The notes under the pieces: model-generated
Databases searched by the model: none
What the model was told of the DNA's origin: nothing
The model's input: only the letters and a program-made list of their open reading frames with translations
Source of the DNA: Eopsaltria australis
Lineage: Eukaryota > Chordata > Aves > Passeriformes > Petroicidae
Length of the DNA stretch: 64,000 nucleotides
Assembly (NCBI GenBank): GCA_034509425.1
Contig: JAVTVJ010000508.1
Coordinates: 1-64,000 of the forward strand
Direction: 5' to 3'
Made by a program: the position numbers and the translations under genes
In this document: positions 21,721-35,106 of the stretch, one piece after another
How positions within the stretch are numbered: the first letter of the stretch is position 1
Layout: the number at the start of each line of letters is the position of its first letter

Positions 21721-24346
21721 CAAATAAAAACTACTTTCCTATTTACCAGTCCACCTGGTGTTTGGGAATCTGTTAAAGAATAATGTCTAAAGAATGAGAA
21801 CCCCTTTGTGAAAGTATTTTGAACAGTTACTGGCTTTAAAAATGTCTTGAGCCATGAGACATTTAAATACTGAAGTTTATCTTTTTGATCATATAAGCGA
21901 TTCATAGCTGGATACTCAAGAATGTGTATGCAACTGACACCTATCTCCTCAGGCAACTCAAGATAATGTGGAGTGCATGACTAGCACAGTGAGATCCTCC
22001 TCCACCTTCAGTATGAAAATCAAACTTCACTCATGGGTCATTTAATATCTGTGTGCAGAGATAAATACATTTTAAGCATCACTGAGCCAAAGTCTTAAGT
22101 AACAAAATTTCCTTTCCATTTCAGACAGCTTCAATCCCTTGAAACTTGCATTATGCACACTTTATTCTGGTTAATAACTGCAGTTTCAGGTCACAAATGA
22201 TTAAAATAAGCCTCAGTAACTTCCAGTTCGTTAAGGCAACCACAGTACCAGAAAAATATTTGGCTTCTTCACAAGGCTTAGACACTTCTAAAAAATTTTC
22301 TGGCTTTGAACTCCAGTTAGTATTACAAAACTGTAAAGCAGCCCTAATAATTGTTAATTACTGGTTTTCAAATACTAAAATATGTATATATGTGCTGATA
22401 CATATATATATATACAGATACAAAAGCACACACATTTATCTTGGTAACCCCCTTTTTAATTGATCACCTGGTTAATTGCAAGACAGATTTCCTTGTAATG
22501 TCTCATTTGCATTTGGCTCAAAACTTGAAGTAAGTTTGAAGTAGGTTTTTAAAGTCTCTGAAATTATACATTCTATCCTCAGGCAGTTTACTGCACAGAA
22601 TACTCTGTTGCAAAGGAAAGGAAGAGGAAATTAGAAAAATAAAACTGCAATGCCAAGAAGTGCGATTACATAAGAAATTATTATATTTAAACCATATGGA
22701 TATTATAATATTAGTTAAAAATATCATCAAAAGCTCTATTCTTCTGGAGTTGAAAAGGTAAGGGCTTGTAAAGGCTTTTTATTCAGAAAGAGTAAAACAT
22801 TTTATTTTTTAAAGTGTGAGCTAAGCTTTGAAATAAATGTAATATGCAGGTAAGCAGAGACCAATCATTACACTACAAAGTAATTTTTCCAAGGAGAAGG
22901 AAACTTGCTAAATTCTTTTCTAAATTTTGAAGCATTTTATATCACATGATTGCAAAATTTCCCCTGTCTCTCCTGACTTCACCATTTAAATAGCTTTCTC
23001 TTATACGTGATGGAGTCCTATATTAGAAGAAAAAATCCCTCATAACCCTGAAAAGTCATTTTTTATCTGCTCTTTTTCCACTCATAAAAATTTAATTTGA
23101 ATGTAAATTACATCATAAAGTTATATTTTCAACTTGCATGTTTAAAAAACATCAGGATTTTTATACCAGTGGTCTGTAATTCATTGCCTCCATACTGAAC
23201 AAAACTGAAGTAAAAATGAGTATTCTATAGCAGGATGCTTCTGCTGGTCTGTATAAAGCTAGATAGTGAAATATGGTTAGTTTTTTGAAAATTTACAAGG
23301 AAGTTTCACAATTGCCCAGGAAAAATATAGAATGCTGAGATAGCATCAAATGAATATAGCAGCATGTAAATGGCTAATGAAATTAACAAGGTGCCTTTTC
23401 TAATAATCATCTAATACAAAAGAATAAATAATTGACCAAATAAAGGTCCATTAAACCAAAAGATTTTGAGAAATAACCCTTGGATTTGTTGACATGTACT
23501 ACATTATCTTTTCTTCTTTTAGACATTTAATCAGCAAGTGTTGTAGGAAAAAAGGTGTTTTAGGAGTTGTATGCTGTATTTTGCTACGCTGCTAATTAGT
23601 GCTGATCAGTACAATTCAATTAGAAGTTTGCAGCAATTAAAAGAACATAAACTGTTCTGAAATAATCATAATAATGCTAGAACTTGCAGCACTATGAAAA
23701 TTAAGGTGATAGAAGAAACAATTCTTTTTATTTTCCATCAAATATGATTTTTCAAATTTAGAAAAAATCAAAGTACCATCAAATGGTCTCAGTACACACA
23801 TATACTAGAAATTTGCTATGTGGGGTTTGTCTCATAGAGAAATATAGAGCAGTGATTACAATTCAGGTTTGCCATTAGACTTTCAAAATATTAGTAGAAT
23901 CATTCAATGTGTTACTCTTTTCATTCTTGTATTGAGTAGGAAATTTGCTTCTGCTGCATGTTGTGCAGCAACCCATTCATTGGACACATGGCCATGTGAG
24001 TAGCCAGGTGCATCCACAATATAATAAAACCTCCTTTACCTGAAGCTTCAGGCTTCCTGGGAATTTTCTGGCATAGATCTCTGTGAAGAAAGCAAGGGGG
24101 AAAATACTGTATTTCACAGTTTAGCTTCCTCTTTCATAATATAGTTCTTATTAACTATTTTATCATTTCTTTATTATGGTAAAAAGTTGTCAGAAATTTA
24201 CTAACCAATTCTCTCTCTCTCAGCCTCTCTTTTTTCAAAAGAATTATTATGTAGCAAAAGGACTAAAGTCTCAATTTAACAGGGTGTTTCTATACATATA
24301 TATATATAAATGAACGACAAGCTGCATTTCTTCTGACAAGAGAGGA
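21721..24346. other. Unique AT-rich DNA
   Basis: No gene or recognisable element. It contains TA/TATG-rich simple sequence near 22378-22440 and another TA run at 24294-24309, just before the LTR. Confidence 0.6.
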
Positions 24347-24654
24347 TGTCCTGGGCTGACTCTGGCTAGATACCAGGTGTCCATGAAAGCCTCTGTATCA
24401 CTCCTCTCTCTAGCTGGAGAGCAGATATAAAATACTGGCTGAAGTTGCTGTCATGCACAGGGTTTCCCCTCCTTTCCTAGCTACATTGCCACAGAGATAC
24501 TACTGCCAATGCTCATGGGTTCATTCTTGGCCAGTGATGGGTCCATCTTCAAGACAGTTGGCATTGGTCCTCTGAGACACAGGGGAAGGTTCTCAAAGAA
24601 GCCACCCCTATAGTCTCCTCTCTACCAAAAACCTGATCATGCAAATTCAACACA
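24347..24654 (-). repeat. Short or internally deleted ERV LTR, minus strand
   Basis: The + strand opens TGTCCTGGGCTGACTCTGGC, then CCAGGTGTCCATGAAAGCC and TATCACTCC. This is the reverse complement of a common passerine LTR 3' end. It finishes with CCAAAAACCTGATCATGC near 24627-24642, the reverse complement of that family's 5' end. Both ends are present within only about 308 bases, so the middle is deleted or this is a short subfamily. No target duplication is evident. Confidence 0.65.
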
Positions 24655-26013
24655 CAATATGTTCATTTTTGGGCTAATAAGGTTAAATCCAATTTCCAAC
24701 CCTACAAACATTTATCACAACAGGCATGTGTATCAAATCTGAATCTCCTACGTAACCGAAAAGACCCACAAGTACTTTCCCTGAATCAGGTCTGGATCTG
24801 GTGGTTGAGGAAAGTTCTAAAAGGGCTTTGCCCTTCCCCATGCACCTCCACTTGCTGCTTCCCCACTTACATGTTCTCCATATCATGTGCTTTTGTTAGC
24901 CAACACCTTAGCAGTGTCTGACATTTCCAGAGTAAAGGAAAAGATGTGGTACTGTACACACTTCATCCTATTCGTAGCTCTGTCAGTGGAATGGTTCAGC
25001 TCTTTCATTCTGCTACATCCAGCCAGCCTCACCACTAAACATCTGGCAACTGGAACACCTTTTTGTCCTTGATCTCTTTAGCTGTATCATTAGAGTACTC
25101 CTTTTCAGTAATGACCTTGTGGATTTTTTGAACAGTCCTTTTTTCTTTCAGAACCATTTTTGCTTCTCCAATGTCCTCCAATTCCTCTAGATGAGGAATT
25201 CATCTTTTCTGGCTTAAATTCCTCCTTCAGGAAAATTGAGGAATATTACTAATAATATAATAATGACAAGGAAGCAATAATACTTGACTTTAAATAATAA
25301 TACAACATCTTTCAATAATTTAAAATGTCCAGTTTATCCAAAGCATATTTTCTTTAGTTGTGTTACAGAGTTGAACTTTCTGGCATTGTCTGTCTCCAAT
25401 CCAGTTTACAGTTATCTAAATGCACTCTTCTATATGTAAATGTTTCGTAAAGGATCATCAAGATTCCTCTTCTGCACTTCCCATGCACATCCCTGTGCTC
25501 TATCACCTCTAGCCTTACCACCTGTGGCAGTGGTTGCTTGGAAGGCAGCAGTAGCTGACTCACAGAGGCAGAATCCTAGAGTTTGTGAGACTCTCAGTTG
25601 GTGACCCTCTAGTTTGACAGCATGTACATCATGACTGGTGGGCTATTTAAACTTGTTTTACTAATCAGATCTGAGAAATTATAGTCTTTCAAATTTTTTT
25701 CAAAAGTGTCGGATGCTAAACAATTTCTTTAACTATAAGAAGAAAAATGTGATCTCCTTTCTCTTAAGTTTTATCACACATTTAAACAGACTTCCAAACT
25801 CCTTCAATCTGAATTTTCAATCTGCCAAAAAATAGGATACCAAATATAAAATAAAATAGTATTAAATTCTATTGAATTAATGGGCCATCTGGCTAAAGAT
25901 TCAAAGCAGGAGTTTATATTTCCAAGAAAAATCCAAATTTTCATGAAGAAAAAACATCTCTTCTTAATGCAGGAATTTGATTTTCAGTTATGGATATCTC
26001 ATTTTTGCAGCAA

Positions 26014-26049
26014 TTTTAATATAAAGTGAGGTTTTAATATAAAGTGAAG
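26014..26049. repeat. 18-bp tandem duplication
   Basis: TTTTAATATAAAGTGAGG (26014-26031) is followed immediately by a copy differing at one base (26032-26049). Confidence 0.85.
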
Positions 26050-26535
26050 TAAGATAAATGAAGTACCCTGCAAAGTCTTTCAAACATTTTCTATTCTAAA
26101 GTGTAACAACTTCCTCAGAACTGTCCTTGAACAACAGGAATGAGCTATGCTGCATGTCAAATGGAATAAAAGACTTTGTTCTAATGTTATCCAGAAGAAA
26201 CCTTAGTCCATATGTTTTCACTGAAACATACTGTGAATTAACTTTTGCACACAGCAGTAAACATGTATAGCAATCATCCTTCACAGTTCCTAAGCAACTG
26301 TAAAATATTGGAAACTGCACATGTATATATTGTTAAATTGTATATGTGAACTGTATGTCCTCTTGGATGCAAAGTGTAATGATATTTTGCAATACATTGT
26401 CTGGCATGTATTCTAAAACTCATCTTATGCTACTCTACCATGGAAACAATACTTTAGGAAAGGTTTCCGTCTTAATATGACCTTGAACTAAGAACAGAGG
26501 AAAATTAGAACCAGCACAGATAATATATGATAGAT

Positions 26536-26585
26536 AATATTTTTTTATCAATTTACTGGGAATATTTTTTTATCAATTTACTGGG
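26536..26585. repeat. Perfect 25-bp tandem duplication
   Basis: The unit beginning AATATTTTTTTATC and ending TTACTGGG occupies 26536-26560 and is repeated without change at 26561-26585. The identity implies a recent duplication. Confidence 0.9.
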
Positions 26586-28038
26586 CATAAGAAAAGCAAA
26601 TATTTTAAAAATTGAGTACTTCTGAGGTCCAACAATGTCTTAATAAATACAACATAACATGGCAGCTTACTTGTCTTAGAAGTTTTCTTTCCAAGTTTCA
26701 TTCAATATTCTTTTAGATTTCCTAAAACAGTCCAGCATCCATTAGCTTTTTTCCCTACAAAGGGTTGATAGATTTCATGATTTATTATTGCAATTGTTTT
26801 TTATCACAGACTGCTGTGCAATGACAAGCATCAGTCTAGAGTACAGTGTGAAGGTTCATATTTTTTACTTTTTTTTAGAAACAGAGTGGGGAAAGAAAAT
26901 TAAGGTTGCTTTTTGTCAGCAAAATATATTTATGGTTTCAACTTTATACAGCAATCTGAACCTTAGCTTGATAAATTATTCTGCCTGTGTCTCTTTCTCT
27001 ACATAAAATAAGGTTATAAAGTCCTAAATCTGGTGGTTTTCTAATAACAATTTAGCTAGGAACAAAAAAAATCCTTTAGTTTTAATATTCCCCCCAAAAT
27101 TTTTAACAGGCCCAAGCCCAGTGTTCATTTAAGCTACAGTATAATTTCTTTTTTTCTGCTTTTAAGTCTGAAGATATAAATATTATTTGTCCCTTATAAG
27201 AAAGAATCTGGATAATCCAATTTTCTAATATATCCTAGAATTGTAATCCATATTTCATTTCTATGAAGACATTTATGATGCTAGTTTTCATCTCACTGCA
27301 GTGCATCTCATGTTAAAAATAAAAGAAAAAAAATCAAACCAAACAAAGAAATCACCCATTAAGATAATGGAGCAAAGTGTTTATTGCCTTAATTCAATTA
27401 CACACAGAAGTTAAAAAACTTGAAGACACGTCTTCAATGGGACCTGGAACACTGAACAACAAGCCATGAGTCAGAGTAAATCTAACATTCTTTTAGAATT
27501 TACAACATTTTTGAAAGATTTGTTTCTTGGCTCTGCTGGAGCCTCCTTCCACACTTGTCCATAGCCCAAACCCCATTTCAGCCCAGCCTGGGGCCATCAG
27601 TCCCAGGCTGGGAGTGGACAGGGCAGATCCCCTCTTTTTTACCACCTGCCAGGCTTGGCCAGGGAGGACCTTCCCTGCCCACCCCGCAGGTACGTCCTGT
27701 CTCAAAAATTCACTGATTATTGCAGAATTATCCTTAAAGACTGGAGGCATTGAGATCTCATTAAAATTTAACCTGCACATACCAGAAGAATTTAGCATGT
27801 ATACTTCTGGTTGATATACCAAATACAATCAAAATAGGGACTTCTGAAAGAAGCACAGTTGTAGGAGTTATATCATGATTTAACAATGAGACAAAATCAG
27901 ACTGTGGAGGCCTCTTTTAAAGCAAATTAACATCCTGATAGTGCACCTATTTTATCATAAGGGCTAGTTTTAGCAGTGCCAAAGTTGAACAGGCAAGAAG
28001 ATCTTGTAAGCTTTCCAGGATAAAATTCCTAAGGGTAG

Positions 28039-28917
28039 AATCATAGAATAGGTTGGAAAAGACCCTGAAATTCATCGACCCCAGCCATTAACCCAGCACT
28101 GCCAAGTCCACCACTAAACTATATCCCCGAGTGAAACATCTACATGTCTTTTAAATTCCTCTGGGGATGCTGAATCATCCACCTCCCTGTGCAGCCTGTG
28201 CCAATATTTGACAACCCTTGCGGTGAAGAAATGTTTCCTAATATCCAATCTAGAACTCCACTGGTAAATCTGGAGGCTGTTTTCTCTTGTCTTAGCTATT
28301 CCAGGGAGGAGACCAACCTCCACCACTTCACAACCTCCTTTCAAGTTGTAGAGTGCAATAAGGTTTCCCCTCAGCCTGCTTTTCTCCAGGCCAAGCAACC
28401 CCAGCTCCCTTGGCCACTCCTCCTCTTGTGCTCCAGACCCCTCCTGAGCTGTTACCCTTCTCTGGACACACTGCAGCACCTCAATGTCTTACTTGTAGTA
28501 AGGGATCCAGAACTAAACACAGGAGCCAAGGTACATCCTTGAGTACAGGGGGACAATCACTCCCCTGGTCCTGCTGGCCACACTATTGCTGATAAAGGCC
28601 AGGATGCCATTGGTCTTCTTGGACACCTGGGCACAGCTGGCTCATATTCAGCTGCCTGCCAAACAGATCCTTTTCTGTCACACAGCTTTCCACCCACTTT
28701 TCCCCCAGTCTGTAATGCTGCATGTGGTTGTGACCAACAACCAGGACTCAGAACTTCTTGTTGAATCTCATGCAATTGGTCTGTCCAAATTCCTCTGCAG
28801 AGCCTTCCTATCACCCAGCACGTTGACACTTCACCCAACTTGGTGTTTTGGTGCACTTGATAACCTTGCGCAGATCATTGTTAAAGATATTAAACAGAAC
28901 TGTCCCCAATGAGGGAC
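28039..28917 (-). mobile_element. CR1 LINE 3' end, minus strand
   Basis: The + strand begins AATCATAGAATAGGTTGGAA, the reverse complement of the CR1 3' terminus. It continues through CCAAGTCCACCACTAAAC, CAGCCTGTGCCAATA, GGTGAAGAAATGTTTCCTAA and ATATCCAATCTAGAAC in CR1 order. The copy is 5'-truncated at about 28917, as usual for LINEs. The reverse transcriptase frame is broken by stops. Open frames on either strand here (for example 28114-28479) are by-products of the repeat. Confidence 0.9.
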
Positions 28918-31900
28918 CATATACATAACATTATGTGGTAAAACATGTGCTCCTCATGGCAAGTGGACTAGCCAGGGGACCTCTATATGATGCTTAGTGC
29001 ATTCAGACTATTTTCTGTTTGCTCTGAGGCTGTCTAAGGTGCAGCAGGATGCTGCAGGTACTGTTCTATCGAATAAAATAAAGGAAAAAAAAACATAGGA
29101 TGAAGACACTTGTCATCCTCATTTAGTCTTGCATCAAGATAGATACAAGTCTTAGAATTTGTGTATGTTCTTTCTCTTAATCTCTTTTTGCCATAAAGGT
29201 TTTTTAGGAGCATGCATCAGGAATAACAAGGAAGAAATATGCATCAGGATTATTGTGAGATTTGTAATGAATACATATGTACATGAAGTTTAACTTCTTT
29301 ATCCAGTGTATTCAGAAATTTGCCCATTAAGGAAGTGAGATTGGTAGGCAAAAAATGCTTCTTTCTTCCAGTCTTGAGTCTAATTTACAAGTAAAGAAAA
29401 AAATATTTTAAAAGGATCACAACTAGTACTTTCAGTACTTCACCTCACAGTTGATTAGCGTGGGTGTAGTGACAAAAGGGTTTCCCTCTTGAATATTAGC
29501 ATCATTTTTGCCGCTTGCAAGTTTATTCTCTCTACATCCCTCGCCATAACCTTGGTAAGAGGCAAACAAATGAAAAGTCGACAAAAGCAAGACTGCTGCT
29601 GCACACCAAATGGTTGTTTTCTCTGTTCACCTCATTACATCCCAGAAAGAGCTCTTTGGATCCACCACAAAATCTTGTGTTTTAAATAGGTGAAGACCAG
29701 AATTACTGCACAGTTTTCACACTGTATTCCTCAGTGAATGGTGAGATAAGTATAAATAAGAAAATGAATAAGCCCAAACCTTAAGAGGAATCAAATAATT
29801 CATAATCAAAACCCTGAACTACTTTTAGAACTGGGAAGCAGTCTCTAGGTTTAATTAGGGAATTAATCAAAAAAGACTCTGAACACCTGCATGGTTATTC
29901 AAATTCCAGACCCAAATGCCATGGTCAATCCTAGGTGATTATTACGTACAGTGACTGGTCAGCTCAGCATACTGCAAACTTTATGAGCTAAAATTTTGTC
30001 CAGGAACATTGTCATTGCCAGCCCCACCGCATGCAAATACCAAGAGCATAAATATCTTTATGGCCTTTTATTTGCAGTCTATAAAACCAAAAGAGCTTTA
30101 TAACACAAATGAAAATTAATTGCACAATTACCTTTCTCCTGGGTACTTTCCAAAAAAAACCAAACCCCCAACAAAAAAGATAAAACAACAAACATGTTTT
30201 TCTCTCTCATATTCTGTACTGCCTTTCTGCTTGCTTCGTAGCCAAGTAGGACAAACACAAAAGACTTAGCAAAACCTTTTCTTTCCAATCCATTATCCAT
30301 TTTACCATTGTCCTTTTTGAACCTCACAGTTGAGATTTCTCAGCCAACTTTATTTTTCTTGTGACAAAATTTACCTGAAGTCTTCAGCAAACAATACTAG
30401 CAATAAATGCATGGTTTGCAGATTTCAGTTTAATCTTTTAAAAGTCGTAAGCTTTAAAGGCTTATTTTAGCTGTGGTGGTTTGTTTCACCTTGAAAAAGT
30501 CAGTGTGTCCTCAAAATGTAATTTTCTTCACCTCCCAAATAAAAATAATCATAACTAAAAAATCCTATTTCACAGACATTGTGTCAGGGAGCAGCAAGGG
30601 AGAGCTGCTGCTTACAGCCCTCCCCTGAGTGCAAGTGTGGCAGAGGCAATGCCCACATAGCCAGGTGTAGTCACAGAGCACACAGAGCACACAGAGCAGC
30701 AGAGCACAGCCAGCCCAGGGATTTCCCGGCAGGCTTAGGGTTATGTTGAGAAGTCAAATCAACAGATCCATAGGTACAGGTCTAGGCACACACATGGGTA
30801 TTTCATAACTTATAGAAGGACTGGGATTCAAGACATCTCCTGAGCAGAGTTAGGGAGCCTGTGCCCCTTACAACTCCTCAGAAGTGTGATACAAGACCAT
30901 ACAGCTGCATTATATATTTTCTTGACTTTATTGTTCTAAGTCCATCTTTGCCAAAATCTCAGCCTTCTGTAATTGCATTCAACAGAAGTAAAAGTTCATG
31001 TGTATTGAATATTTCCATTGCCACGAGTCATTGCAAAATTTCACTGGATGCTCTAATTATGTTTGTTTTTTGGGATATGCAGCTTACTTTGGAATCATGT
31101 GTATCGTTGGGTTCTGCATTATGCTGGAAGAGTTGCTGGAAAATCGAGAAAGACTGCATTGTGTATCTACTACTCATTTTGACCTAACAGATTACATTTG
31201 AAAAATATACTGAATAATCTATTAATATATTGACCAATTTGTTTGACCAATCTTCGTGGAAAGAATGTCACATTGAACTGTGATAGTTTTACCTCATACT
31301 AAAGGAATTATGTACTTATTTTTCTTAGTATTATGCATGCTTACTTATTCTCCTGGGTTTTGTGTAACATTTGAAAACAGCAGCGAGGTTATCAAACAAA
31401 CCATTTTGAATCATAGTTTAAAGATACCAAGTAATAACCTTAGAAAATAATTTTTATAGTCATTAACATAGATACTTGAATTCTTGGATAATATGTGAAA
31501 CAGGTACTTGTGTTAGTCTTAAGTAGTGGTCTTAACGTTTACCTTTACTGCTGGGATCAACAACAACAACACATTCATTGAAACATTTATGTAGGTATCC
31601 TTAGGCACAGTGCAAACATCCTCCACACAGCTATGTGGAGCAGGTGAAGTAGAGTGAGCAAGAAATAGGATAGAAAAAGATAGAGGCTATATTTTTACAT
31701 GAATCATGGCACTTTTATATGTATGAAATTTGTAAAAATATTATATGACATATATATAGTATAAAATTTTCCATGTATTATGGAGAAACTTCTGGGGAGA
31801 TCAACTGAATTTTAAAAAAAAGGGAAAAGTCACCCGTTTTGTGGATCCCTGTTCACAAATGCTTGTCTCCAGCATACCAGGGTATCAGAAATGGCACTAA

Positions 31901-33636
31901 ATACCTGACAACCATGTGCCAGAGGTCACAGAAGGTGGTAACCAAGATAAAGCCTAAAAAATAAAGAACTTAAAATAATGAAAGAAAGCCAACAGAACTT
32001 CCTTAGTATTCAATGCTATTTTTGTATATAAGGATATAATTCATAACTTTAGTCAATTTTTACCTGTAAAAAGGCTTCTTATTTTATACCTTCCCTTGAG
32101 GTGTTCAGTGCTTGACTGCTCATTTGTCAGAACACAGAGTTAGGTGGAGCCCAGATCAGATCCAGTGCAAACACTTAGATATTCAGGTCCTCTTTTCTGT
32201 TTTCACTCCCTGAGGTGCATTTTCTAATTCCTTAGGCAAGCAAAAGATCTTATTTGCTATCAGGGAGGGAGTTAACAGAAGTGGTTCTTTATCTTCCTGG
32301 ATGACAGCAGAGAAGACTGGAGGAAAATTCTCTGTGTGGGCTTGGAATCTGATACAGACAGTATACTCCTACACTGAGTATCCAGCTGAAGAGTGACTAG
32401 CCACGTCCAGTCTTATCTGAACTCAGCAAAATCTCTGGAAAGTCTCTCATGGATGTCTGTAACTAAAACAAGATTTAATACAGTGGGAACAAGAAGATAT
32501 ATAGAAAGATGTGAGAAAAACATTCTTTTTTGCTTCTTCTTCTGTTAAAATTGGCCACACACTTTGAAATAGTGTACTAGCATAAACTTTTTTATGTCTG
32601 TTGGGGAAAAGCAGAGGAGGATAAAGAATATAATCAGTTGGTTTAAAATGCCATATTATGTTGCCCTAAGAATGCCCTTTATGTTGAAATGTTGTCAATT
32701 TCAACCACAAAATACTCTGGAATTTGAATCAGAATGATGCTCTAAGATATTTTCTGGTTCATTGCCCTGCAATGTGGATAAATTGGTGTCTCCAAAACTA
32801 AATCATGAGATGCCTTGAGATATTCTGTTCCCTTATTTCCACCAGTAACCTAGGCACTGATAATCCCATTGGACTTTGAGTAGATTTATGCCCCACAGGT
32901 CTCCTTCAATCATTTTTCTGTTATGCTATATTCAGATGCTGCTGAATTTATTTTCCAAGAGGCATGGTCTCAGGTACCAACTGACTGGCTGTTTTCATTT
33001 ACAAAAATAATTTGATTAGCAATATATCATCTCTATATGTTCTACTACAATGCCCTGTAGATAGTTAGAATGTCTGTGGGGGGAGTGACATGTATCTTTT
33101 ATTAGTTTCTTCACACAAATACAGTGGAAACAGACTAATATATGCATATTTATTGACAGTGTATGTTCTATGATTCTCAAGTCTCCTTCTTTTTCATTCT
33201 ATGCCATTCCATGAATGGTAACTGCACTCCTAAGAAACCATTTCAGGTTCCTCCATAAGAATATCCTTTACTGTATTGTAGCATAATAAATTAGCAAACC
33301 TTTGCTTTCAGAGTATGTCTTAATAGTAACATGAAGCATGAAATAATAAATTTTAGTTGCACAGCATCTTATTTTTATATTAAGAGCTTGATAAAATCAG
33401 CTACTTGTAGTTTAGTTCTGATTTACTCTTTTGGAGTTTACAATCCCTAGTGATATCCTTATTCTGGGTCCTTCCCCATACGCAAGCTCTTTCTGTATTT
33501 GGCTCTCCCAGTCAAATATGGTGATCAGTAAAGTCTGTTTTCATTCCACTGAAATAAATCACCCAGGTATTAGTTTCCTTTCCTTGAATGCAGGTTTGTA
33601 TGTTCAAACACTCCTATGAAAGAATGTCAAGGTGAA
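28918..33636. other. Unique DNA, no supported gene
   Basis: No coding or RNA gene seen. A GC-richer patch lies at 30590-30740 and includes the 9-bp tandem repeat at 30672-30698. Short open frames around 30861-31201 have no splice or domain support. Confidence 0.55.
30672..30698. repeat. Short tandem repeat (CACAGAGCA)3
   Basis: Three perfect 9-bp units are followed by a partial unit to 30706. Confidence 0.85.
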
Positions 33637-33890
33637 TGTCCTGGGTTAGGCAGGAGGGGTCAAAATCTAGGAAGTGATCTATGCTGCAGGAAGGAATATA
33701 ACTTCCTTCCTGGGAGAGAGAGCCAATAATCAGGTAGTTTTAAGGATTGATATGGCAGTGAACCAATTAAAAAGTTGATCTGCCTTCGGGGAAAAAACCA
33801 TATGTAAGCAGAGACCCTCTGATCCTTTTCCTCTTTGGACCTGCTGCTGCTGTGTAGAGAGGAGCAGCTCCTGCTTCTCTCGCTGGTAGG

Positions 33891-33921
33891 CCCCCCCCCC
33901 CCCCCAAAGGGGGGGGGGGGG
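33891..33921. repeat. C15-AAA-G13 hairpin
   Basis: Fifteen C (33891-33905), AAA, then thirteen G (33909-33921). The arms pair perfectly over 13 bp with a minimal loop. Alternative G-quadruplex or i-motif folding is plausible. Exact run lengths may be affected by sequencing or assembly error. Confidence 0.9.
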
Positions 33922-34239
33922 TGCTGAAGGGAGGTTTGGAGCGGCCGTGCTGCTTCAGCCGGGCATGGGGGAGGAAACCGGCTGGAATTCTCAGCAGATC
34001 CAGCTCAGCCGGCGTGTCAGCTACACGAGACAGGGCCAGACCCCTGCTCTGGGCCAGGCAAGGACCGGGCCGGCTCCATCCAGCTCGAGCCAGGCCCTGC
34101 CCTGTCACCCCGGGCCCAGATGGCCCCAGCAGGCCGAGCCAGCTCCGCAGAGCCAGGCACAGAGACTCTGAGAGCTTCTGCCATCCAGCTGGGACCTGTT
34201 CAAACAGCCCAGCAGGGAGCACGCGATCATCACACTGCC

Positions 34240-34256
34240 AGAGAGAGAGAGAGAGA
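34240..34256. repeat. (AG)n microsatellite
   Basis: An uninterrupted AG run of about 17 bases inside the long LTR. Confidence 0.85.
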
Positions 34257-35100
34257 TTAACTTTATCCATGCCTGGAGTAAACCTACAGACACCCATCCT
34301 TCCTCGCAGAGAGAGGAACGAGTGAGGACATCTACATAAATGCAGCACAGAGACTTTACAGTCAGTGAGGAAAGCAGAACCGATGCCTGGAGGGAGGAGC
34401 ATGAGAAGTGCTTCGAGAGTGAAGCTGAAATCTCTTTTGGAGAACCATGGTTGGGGACTGAACTAATAAATTCCCTGTAATATATGAAGATATAGTCCAA
34501 AAGGGGGATGTGAGGTTCTTATTGCAGCCAGTGAATTGAAATGCCTGGGTAAAGACAAGTAGGTGTTGAAAAAGTCCAGCCTGATGAGAAACTTGAACCA
34601 AGAGAGCGGAGAGGCTGTGGCCCAGAGCCCTGGTCCTTGGGGGGAATGCTAGGGAACCTGAGTTGTCAGGAGAACCTGTGTTGCTCAGCACAGAAGAAGG
34701 GATTTTCTTTGTTGCTGCAATTGAACTGTGTATCCTTAAAAAGGTACCCCATGGACTGCTCATGACCCACCATAGTGGCTGTGGGAAGGCTACTGGTGTG
34801 GGAGGGATCCACCATTAAGCAGATCTTTCTTCCAGGCGGCAGCTGGTGGTGAGGCTGAAGACCCATAAAAACTGTATTTTTCTTCCAGAAAATCCATGGT
34901 GTAAACAAAAGAAACTTCTCACCCTAAGTGAACTGAAACAAGAGCTGTTTCTGAGGTGGTAAACTGACTGGAGGTCGAAGTGTTGTCTTTTGTATGTTGC
35001 AAGGGAGAATGAAATGGAGAGGTGGGGGAAGGAGGGGTGGTCTGAGGAGTTTGTTCTGGTTTTTCTTGGTTTTTTTCTTTCCCTTTGTCTTAGGTATATT

Positions 35101-35106
35101 AATAAA
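35101..35106 (+). terminator. Polyadenylation signal AATAAA in the long LTR
   Basis: Canonical hexamer followed by T/G-rich sequence, in a position consistent with the R region of a + strand LTR. Confidence 0.6.

Larger units (their letters stand above)
24655..28038. other. Unique AT-rich DNA with two small tandem duplications
   Basis: No supported gene. The duplications at 26014-26049 and 26536-26585 are listed separately. A GC-rich patch at 27530-27700, with CCAGCCTGGGGCC-type sequence, may be a repeat fragment that I cannot name. Confidence 0.55.

Noticed and set aside
28114..28912. Several overlapping open frames on both strands
   Set aside because: They lie within the CR1 copy and are fragments of a dead LINE read in chance frames.
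30672..30706. CRISPR-like array
   Set aside because: Units are 9 bp and directly adjacent with no spacers; this is a simple tandem repeat in a vertebrate genome.
33921..34325. 134-residue plus-strand open frame in the long LTR, tempting as a U3-encoded protein
   Set aside because: The Arg/Pro/Ser-rich composition reflects GC content. It starts right at the G-run, and there is no hydrophobic or domain signature.
33767..34402. 211-residue minus-strand open frame in the long LTR
   Set aside because: It crosses the C15/G13 run and a GC-rich core, and both strands are open. There is no domain, and the codon pattern follows base composition.
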